A stretch of 12,474 bases of DNA from Phascolomyces articulosus (Eukaryota; Mucoromycota; Mucoromycetes; Mucorales; Lichtheimiaceae), in contig JAIXMP010000103.1 of assembly GCA_025677815.1 (NCBI GenBank), positions 1-12,474 on the forward strand. Direction: 5' to 3'. The notes beneath the pieces are model-generated. The model was not told where the DNA came from and made no database searches. It was given only the letters and a program-made list of their open reading frames with translations. This document shows, in pieces, positions 8,065 through 12,474 of the stretch. Numbering within the stretch: position 1 is the first letter of the stretch; each line of letters opens with the position of its first letter. The position numbers and the translations under genes are program-made.

Positions 8065-8148
8065 TGGTTACTGTGGGGTTTGAACCCACGCCCTCTTTCG
8101 AGGATCAGATCTTAAGTCTGACACCTTAGACCACTCGGTCAAGTAACC
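8065..8148 (-). tRNA. tRNA-Leu (anticodon UAA)
   Basis: This is an 84-nt intronless tRNA that reads UUA leucine codons. The acceptor arms GGTTACT and AGTAACC pair perfectly over 7 bp, with discriminator A and no encoded CCA. The anticodon stem TCAGA/TCTGA encloses the loop CTTAAGA, with anticodon TAA at 8112-8114. A long variable arm with stem CCTC/GAGG around GAAA identifies a class II tRNA, and the T stem GTGGG/CCCAC closes TTCAAAC. Internal A box (TGACCGAGTGG) and B box (GGTTCAAACCC) are intact. It is the only clear host gene here and is flanked by retrotransposon LTRs on both sides. Confidence 0.97.
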
Positions 8149-8171
8149 TTGAACGCGTTTGTCGCGTCTGA

Positions 8172-8195
8172 GACGAATTTTGAAAGAAATTCGTC
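8172..8195. promoter_or_regulatory. Perfect 9-bp hairpin 5' of the tRNA
   Basis: GACGAATTT and AAATTCGTC pair perfectly around a 6-nt spacer. The hairpin starts 24 bp upstream of the tRNA 5' end. Its function is unknown. Confidence 0.5.
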
Positions 8196-8203
8196 ATCAG
8201 CTG

Positions 8204-8213
8204 GTCACGTGAC
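8204..8213. promoter_or_regulatory. E-box palindrome GTCACGTGAC
   Basis: A perfect 10-bp palindrome with a CACGTG core, 56 bp upstream of the tRNA start. In fungi this core binds bHLH factors of the Cbf1 class (RTCACRTG). Binding here is inference. Confidence 0.45.
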
Positions 8214-8979
8214 TTCAAGACGACGATTCAAACCTAAGAACCTAGGTCAACCAACTAGATTGCATTAGTGAATTTTTTCTCTTAAAGGTTTATCCATAGA
8301 TAGATAGGTTGATCAACTATCTTATTTTTAATGATCCCTATCCATCCCTATGTTGTGTTATCCTATCATTACCCTTAATAATCATAACTATCACTATAAA
8401 AACAGGGTCCTTAAATGTGCATTATAGCTCATTATATTTTTTACATATCTGGGGTTAAAATTAGGGGCTACCTTTAATATAGTATGAACGAGCTATAACG
8501 AGCTTTAATGTGATGCTACAGTATATATTTATTTTGGTAACTGCATGGTGTAACCTTTAGGTCTGTACTTATTAAAAGTGTGTATAGAGATAGGTTATGA
8601 TAGGTTTTGGTTATGATTTAGTAAGCACCAACAATAATATCGTTTATTGTGAACGGTAGTTTGAGATGATTATTTATAAGGAGAAAGGTTTTAGATAATA
8701 TTTGATGTTATAATGCTTTTATATGTAAGCAGATCAGGTTCAGGGATATTATGAAAACGTTATGTCTTAATATAATCAAGAATATAAAGTAGAATCGATG
8801 TCTTGGATCAATTCAATAGAGTAATAATAACAATTTTGTTATTTATGTTATGATAAGACTCTTAGTTTATAAGTCTGAAATGAATAATATGAAATTAAAA
8901 CAAGCCAATTGTGTGGGCGTTAAGTGACCAAAATATAATTCAAATTAAAGATAATTGTAAGGTAAATATAAGGTAAAGA

Positions 8980-9011
8980 TTTATTGAATCAAAAGTTGAA
9001 GGGTATTTATA
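8980..9011 (-). promoter_or_regulatory. TATA box and polyadenylation signal of LTR D
   Basis: Minus-strand TATAAATA (9004-9011) is followed 18 bp downstream by AATAAA (8980-8985). This is the U3-R promoter and RNA end signal pair of the LTR. Confidence 0.6.
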
Positions 9012-9025
9012 TGTTTTTGAAATAG

Positions 9026-9100
9026 TTGCGCAGTAACTGTTATTGATTTGACAGATCAATTGATCTTGTAACCGCAGTTACTAAAAGATGTTGCGCAGTA
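9026..9100. promoter_or_regulatory. Nested palindromes in U3 of LTR D
   Basis: Two direct copies of TTGCGCAGTA (9026-9035, 9091-9100) enclose an inverted pair AGTAACTG/CAGTTACT (9032-9039, 9075-9082). That pair encloses a perfect 14-bp palindrome AGATCAATTGATCT (9053-9066). The block ends 15 bp upstream of the TATA box, in the position of an upstream activating sequence or operator. Confidence 0.6.
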
Positions 9101-9298
9101 TAAGATAATATGAATATATATAATAATAAGAATATGTGATAATACTAAATAGGGGAATAACAAATAATTGGATGATCCACATGATATGGATCTACAAAAT
9201 GGTAATATGAGGGATAAGAGAGAATGGTGAATATGTGGGGAAATAATAATAGAGGAAATAATAAGATATTTGGTGAAGTGAAATTTTAGTTACACACA

Positions 9299-9304
9299 CT
9301 CCCC
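9299..9304 (-). other. Polypurine tract of element D
   Basis: Minus-strand GGGGAG lies immediately before TGTGTGTAAC, the classical junction of polypurine tract and 3' LTR. Confidence 0.6.
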
Positions 9305-9312
9305 AGGTTCAG

Positions 9313-9331
9313 TAAAGTGGACTCCACTTTA
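9313..9331. repeat. Perfect inverted repeat beside the polypurine tract
   Basis: TAAAGTGGA, one C, then TCCACTTTA: a 9-bp perfect inverted repeat. It lies 8 bp inside the internal region from the polypurine tract. The rest of 9332-9588 is AT-rich and holds no gene I can support. Confidence 0.6.
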
Positions 9332-9588
9332 AAATAGAATACATCGTTAATGTTAATCATGAATTTTGTCACAGAATTGTATATAATATATTTGGATAAA
9401 CTTTATCAACAAGTTATAATAAAGATATATAATTTACAACAAAAGATTAACTACAATGATAATTATGTATATATATAAATTGGGGATATTGGGTAAAATG
9501 ATAATGATAACATTGATAATAAAAACTGCTGTTTTTGATTGTTTTTGATTGTATTATCTTCTTTTTTTTTGATTTTGTTCGTTATTGT

Positions 9589-9672
9589 TGTAGTAGTTGT
9601 AGTAGCTGTTGTTGTTTGAGAGAGAGAGAGAGATTCTCTTATAATTGCTGTTATTGTTGATGTTGTTGTGGT
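9589..9672. repeat. Simple-sequence tract (GTT/GTA)n and (GA)n
   Basis: A run of GTT/GTA triplets leads into an eight-unit GA dinucleotide repeat at 9618-9633, then more GTT triplets. On the minus strand this is a CAA-rich continuation of the glutamine codons at the end of the 197-residue ORF, so part may be former coding sequence or repeat expansion. Confidence 0.7.
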
Positions 9673-10244
9673 TGAGCTACAGCTGGGTGGAAATATATTC
9701 CGATTTCATCACCTTGGGCGGAGAGGGCAGCTTTGCAATTCAAGCAATTTGGTACTTGAGGTTGTGGAAGAAATGAGTCTTGCATCAAAAAGGTCATCAG
9801 ATCGGCTCTTCGCCAGCGTTCCGCTTCTGAACTGCAAGGTTGAATCATCGCATCGTTAGAGTATTGGATGGCTTTTTGTGCCAAAATCTGTAGTCGTTGT
9901 TGTAATAAATTTTGGTTTCTGATGATTTCATTTATTTTGGTGTAAAGGGCTATGAGGCGGGCCTGTTCGTATACGGATACGTTGAAATTGTTATCCATGA
10001 TGCTGTAGAGATCGACGTGCGCAGGATTGTGTATGTTAAAATCTGGGGTGTCGTCATCCATAGGGTCATCCTCAATATGGGTAGTGTTCGTGGTCAGAGG
10101 CCAATTATAAATAGGATGTAAAGAAGTATTGAGTTCTTCTAAGTGACGATGATTATCCATCTTGATAACTTCGATAAGATAAGGCAAAAGATAGTAATAG
10201 ATGGATGTAATAATAATAGTAAGCAGGGTGATGGCGGAAATCAT
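9651..10244 (-). CDS. Unrecognised 197-residue protein with N-terminal membrane segment
   Basis: I do not recognise this protein. From ATG at 10242-10244 it reads 197 residues to TAA. Residues 4-27 form a hydrophobic segment (ITLLTIIITSIYYYLLPYL) suitable as a signal anchor or membrane helix. An acidic stretch follows near residues 58-68 (EDDPMDDDTPDF). Residues about 90-132 are rich in Leu, Ile and Gln and could form a coiled coil. A CLNC pair is near residues 169-172, and the tail is Gln/His-rich. In-frame stop TAA lies 45 bp upstream of the first ATG. A second ATG at 10158-10160 (residue 29) has better context (AAGATGG) and would give a soluble 169-residue form. Its place between integrase and 3' LTR resembles an env-like ORF, but Env proteins usually anchor at the C-terminus, so I do not call it env. 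Translation is unproven. Confidence 0.55.
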   Translation of the reverse strand: MISAITLLTIIITSIYYYLLPYLIEVIKMDNHRHLEELNTSLHPIYNWPLTTNTTHIEDDPMDDDTPDFNIHNPAHVDLYSIMDNNFNVSVYEQARLIALYTKINEIIRNQNLLQQRLQILAQKAIQYSNDAMIQPCSSEAERWRRADLMTFLMQDSFLPQPQVPNCLNCKAALSAQGDEIGIYFHPAVAQPQQHQQ

Positions 10245-10282
10245 TGACGTAATTTGTTGATTTTGTTGATTGATTTTGTCTT

Positions 10283-10290
10283 CTTTTTAT

Positions 10291-10327
<37 letters not shown>
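10283..10327 (-). promoter_or_regulatory. Poly(dA:dT) tract plus TATA box upstream of the 197-residue ORF
   Basis: On the minus strand a run of 35 A (10293-10327) is followed one base later by TATAAAAAG (10283-10291) and, 38 bp on, by the ORF's ATG. A long poly(dA:dT) tract next to a TATA box is a common fungal core-promoter layout because the tract excludes nucleosomes. Promoter activity is inferred. The exact homopolymer length may be affected by sequencing or assembly. Confidence 0.45.
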
Positions 10328-10328
<1 letters not shown>

Positions 10329-10452
10329 ATTAGGATATTGTACAGTGTTGTATGACGATCTGTTGTGTTGTTTTTGTATGTAACGTTACTTTTGTTTAAT
10401 TGATTCTATATGTGTCCAAGTGTTACATTTCTTTGTTGTTATAACTTTGTTG

Positions 10453-10833
10453 GATCGTAAAAACACTCTGTATATGCATCGGTGTTTCCATCCTTTGTTG
10501 ATGTAGTGTAAATATGGACTGGATCATAAAATCACTCTGTATGTGTCGGTATTCCCATCAATTGTATTATCGATCGTAAGATGTGCTGTGTGTGTCAGTA
10601 ATCTCATCAATGTACTTCCTGATCGTAAGATGCTCTGTATGTGTCGGCGATTCTTTTTAGTTTAAATTGTATTGATGTATGTGTGTTTGATAAATCGCTC
10701 TGTATGGTTCGGCTATCCCATCATTGGTACTTGTTGATCGTAAGATACTCTGTATGTGTCGACAATCCCATCAATATACTTATTGATTGTAAGAATACAC
10801 TGTGTGTTTTGGTGATTTCATCCGTTTTTAATG
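10453..10833. repeat. Degenerate ~49-bp minisatellite, about seven units
   Basis: Units begin at about 10453, 10522, 10572, 10621, 10689, 10736 and 10785. Each starts near GATCGTAAGAT, continues with CTCTGTATGTGTCGG, and ends with ATCCCATCAAT and a T-rich tail. Spacings are about 69, 50, 49, 68, 47 and 49 bp, so two long units alternate with runs of short ones. No open frame with protein-like character crosses it. It lies between the two poly(dA:dT) tracts of element D. Confidence 0.85.
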
Positions 10834-10846
10834 ATGTTTGAAATTA

Positions 10847-10867
10847 TTTTTTTTTTTTTTTTTTTTT
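10847..10867. repeat. Poly(dA:dT) tract, 21 bp
   Basis: A run of 21 T on the plus strand (A on the coding strand of element D), about 105 bp downstream of the integrase stop. With the 35-bp tract it brackets the minisatellite. It might be an old internal poly(A) junction, but nothing proves that. Confidence 0.7.
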
Positions 10868-10972
10868 GAATTGTCGTTTGATTTGAGTAACATCGTGTAT
10901 GGATCGATCAATTTGTTGTGGTTGTAACGTTATATTTTTGTTGTGTTTGTATTGTTTTTGTTGTTTTGATGA

Positions 10973-12474
10973 TTATTGATAATAGATTCGTCGCACAGGT
11001 AACTGGATGTATGGTTTCACTTCCTGAAGTTGAACCTGTTTCTTTTGCTGATCTTTTGAATTTTGTGGTTGTTTGTTTTTAATTGCATTGTTGTTCGTGC
11101 GCAATTTTTGCTTTTGTATTTTGTTAATTCGTGGTGAATGTTGTATATTGTCAATTTCTGATGTTGGTGTATCATCTAATTCATTTGATGTTGTTGATTG
11201 ATCAACTTGATGCATGTATGTGTCGTTGTTGTTGCCATCAAATTGCCTGCCTTTTTGAGGATAGATTCCAAGATCCCAAGTAATTAAATTCATTGATGCC
11301 TTGTAACTTGGTAATCGGTATTCCGTGTTGTGGGGTAAGGAATATAAACGAAGTCTGTTTCCATGATAACTTGGCTTCAAGAAGGTCCCTTCTAATGTTT
11401 TCAACTTGTAGGTACCTCTTTTGTTGATTTTATGAATCAAATAAATGCCTTGCCATTTGTCTTCTATTTTTCCTGCCCAAGTATCTGCTATCCATGATTG
11501 GTATATTTCTATGTGGTCGCCAACCTTGAATGGCCGTTTTAATTCGGATCCTTGCTTGAGAATTTTCTGATCGATCTGCTTCTTTTGTTTTTCTTGTGCC
11601 CGTTTGATTTCTGTTGCGGCGTTCTCTCGTACGTTGTGTAATTTGTTTACATGCGATTGGAATTGGTCTAGCACGGCTTCTGTGTGTTCCATGTTGGTAA
11701 TTGGAATTTCTTTTCGGAACGTGTTGTCGAATGGGGTATATGCTTCTCTTCCATAGACCATGAAAAAGGGTGTTTGCTTCGTACTTGCTTGTCGTATAGT
11801 TCGGTATGCAAATAAAAGTGGTTGTATATACAAGTCCCATTTAGATTTTTCTTCGTTCGGTAGACGTTTCAACATCTGATTGACGGTTCGATGCCATCGT
11901 TCAATTCCGCCTTGACTATGGCTATTGTAACTTGAGCCTTGTCTATGTTGTATATTGTATTGTTTGCAAACTTCGTGAACAATTCCGTTGATGTTTTCTC
12001 TCCCTCCGTCGGTATGAAGGATGTGTGGAGTGCCGTGGGTACAAACTATGTCGAGGATAAAAATAGAAACTTCAGCACCATTTAAAAATCGTACTGGTTT
12101 ACTCATGACATATTTGGAAAATAGATCAAATGCTGACAAAAGGTATCGGTATCCTCCTTGACTTTGCTTGACATACTTGGCGTCAATTTGGATGTAATAG
12201 AATATTTTTGTTGTCACAGGTATCAGGTTCAAAGGTTCCAGATTTTGTTTTGGTCCTTGTCGTTGACATCTTTCACACTGTTGGATATATTCTTTGATCA
12301 TTTTTGATAAACCGCGAATATAGTATTTTTGTTTGATTTTCTGGTAGGTGTTTTCAAACGCAAAATGTCCACCTAGTGCATGTGAATGATATGCAAAAAT
12401 GGCTTCTTGTGCTTCCAACGTGGTTAAGACAATTCTTGGTGTTTTTCCTTGTCTCCAAAGGATGTGGTCTTGTA
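10973..12474 (-). CDS. LTR-retrotransposon integrase, intact, 5' end beyond window
   Basis: This is the integrase part of a pol polyprotein, 499 residues in the window without an internal stop and open across the right edge; there is no ATG at its visible start, so the N-terminus lies outside. Numbering from the TTG at 12418, an HHCC zinc module uses His11 or His13, His18, Cys48 and Cys51 (CERC). The catalytic core has Asp79 (IQIDAKYV), Asp137 (LHTDGGREN) and Glu173 (GGIERWHR), exactly a D,D35E spacing. Around residues 298-365 is a GPY/F-like C-terminal module (FKVGDHIEIY, KWQGIYLIHKINKRGTYKL). The last ~100 residues are Gln/Asn/Lys-rich and low in complexity. Every key residue is present, unlike the integrases of elements 1 and A, and the sequence is only distantly similar to them. 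It is expected to act in the nucleus on element cDNA. RT, RNase H and protease are not visible here. Confidence 0.93.
   Translation of the reverse strand, partial: QDHILWRQGKTPRIVLTTLEAQEAIFAYHSHALGGHFAFENTYQKIKQKYYIRGLSKMIKEYIQQCERCQRQGPKQNLEPLNLIPVTTKIFYYIQIDAKYVKQSQGGYRYLLSAFDLFSKYVMSKPVRFLNGAEVSIFILDIVCTHGTPHILHTDGGRENINGIVHEVCKQYNIQHRQGSSYNSHSQGGIERWHRTVNQMLKRLPNEEKSKWDLYIQPLLFAYRTIRQASTKQTPFFMVYGREAYTPFDNTFRKEIPITNMEHTEAVLDQFQSHVNKLHNVRENAATEIKRAQEKQKKQIDQKILKQGSELKRPFKVGDHIEIYQSWIADTWAGKIEDKWQGIYLIHKINKRGTYKLKTLEGTFLKPSYHGNRLRLYSLPHNTEYRLPSYKASMNLITWDLGIYPQKGRQFDGNNNDTYMHQVDQSTTSNELDDTPTSEIDNIQHSPRINKIQKQKLRTNNNAIKNKQPQNSKDQQKKQVQLQEVKPYIQLPVRRIYYQ

Larger units (their letters stand above)
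8149..8909. other. Non-coding spacer between the tRNA and LTR D
   Basis: I see no credible gene in these 761 bp. The tRNA-proximal 75 bp are less AT-rich and contain a hairpin and a CACGTG palindrome. Farther out are small palindromes (ACCTAGGT at 8240-8247, GTTGATCAAC at 8308-8317) and short direct repeats such as AACGAGCT near 8488-8505. It could be an old transposon remnant or host intergenic DNA. Confidence 0.5.
8910..9298 (-). repeat. LTR D, 3' LTR of element D
   Basis: 389 bp whose minus-strand ends are TGTGTGTAAC and CCCACACA, giving inverted TGTGTG/CACACA tips. It directly follows a GGGGAG polypurine tract. Minus-strand TATAAATA (9004-9011) and AATAAA (8980-8985) lie about 20 bp apart, as in compact retrotransposon LTRs. 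It is unrelated in sequence to LTRs A-C. The partner 5' LTR would lie beyond the right edge, so identity and target duplication cannot be checked. Confidence 0.7.
8910..12474 (-). mobile_element. 3' portion of an LTR retrotransposon with intact integrase (element D)
   Basis: On the minus strand the order is integrase ORF (cut by the window edge), a ~730 bp non-coding tract with a minisatellite, an unrecognised 197-residue ORF, polypurine tract and 3' LTR. Integrase near the 3' end fits Ty3/Gypsy organisation; the expected RT and RNase H lie outside the window, so assignment rests on the integrase and LTR. The extra ORF sits where env-like third ORFs occur in some Gypsy elements. It is possible that the ORF or minisatellite came from the host. 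Confidence 0.65.

Noticed and set aside
8225..8234. Second Pol III B-box (GATTCAAACC)
   Set aside because: Only an approximate match, with no A box or tRNA fold nearby.
9668..10121. Two plus-strand open frames opposite the 197-residue ORF
   Set aside because: They are antisense shadows with no domains, and the minus strand holds the longer ORF with upstream promoter-like signals.
9651..10244. Calling the 197-residue ORF an envelope gene
   Set aside because: Position fits, but its hydrophobic segment is N-terminal, there is no visible cleavage site or C-terminal anchor, and no family resemblance.
10453..10833. CRISPR-like array
   Set aside because: The repeat is degenerate head-to-tail DNA without conserved short repeats and unique spacers, in a eukaryotic retrotransposon.
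10641..10841. 66-codon plus-strand frame in the minisatellite
   Set aside because: It arises from the repeat units and does not keep frame across unit length changes.
11430..11840. 136-codon open frame on the minus strand
   Set aside because: It is a shifted-frame shadow within the intact integrase of element D and carries no recognisable domain.

Overview
The window is AT-rich eukaryotic DNA made almost entirely of Ty3/Gypsy-type LTR retrotransposons of different ages, with one intact host gene, a tRNA-Leu(UAA), between them. Internal A and B boxes in the tRNA, TATA/AATAAA-bearing LTRs and long poly(dA:dT) tracts argue against a prokaryote. A fungus with an AT-rich, repeat-rich genome (for example an early-diverging lineage) is my best guess, but that is inference from style, not from a marker gene.

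Layout. 1-1360 (+): the decayed 3' end of one Gypsy element (integrase core and C-terminal module, polypurine tract, LTR 'B1'). 1356-1755 (+): a solo LTR 'C'. 1764-2209 (-): LTR 'B2', an inverted copy of B1. 2210-7567 (-): a complete but dead Gypsy element 'A', with two ~388 bp LTRs (about 97% identical), a primer-binding site, and remains of gag, zinc knuckle, protease, reverse transcriptase, RNase H and integrase in the canonical order, then a polypurine tract. 7578-8024 (-): solo LTR 'B3'. 8065-8148 (-): tRNA-Leu(UAA). 8149-8909: a non-coding spacer with a hairpin and a CACGTG palindrome just 5' of the tRNA. 8910-12474 (-): the 3' part of a different, apparently young element 'D', comprising a 3' LTR, polypurine tract, an unrecognised 197-residue ORF with its own promoter-like upstream sequence, a ~49 bp minisatellite between two poly(dA:dT) tracts, and an uninterrupted integrase ORF running off the right edge.

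The genes belong to transposon life cycles: gag packages RNA, protease/RT/RNase H make cDNA, integrase inserts it, and the LTRs supply promoter and polyadenylation signals. Element A, element 1 and LTRs B and C are pseudogenised. Element D's integrase has no internal stop in 499 residues.

The points most worth attention are: (i) the two LTRs of element A differ only by transitions, mostly CpA/TpG to TpA, which resembles repeat-induced point mutation or cytosine deamination; (ii) the unknown ORF of element D with its own TATA and poly(dA) promoter; (iii) the structured minisatellite; (iv) a shared set of short U3 motifs across otherwise diverged LTR families; (v) nested palindromes just upstream of the LTR-D TATA box. 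I found no CRISPR array, no bacterial-type operon and no clear new defence system.
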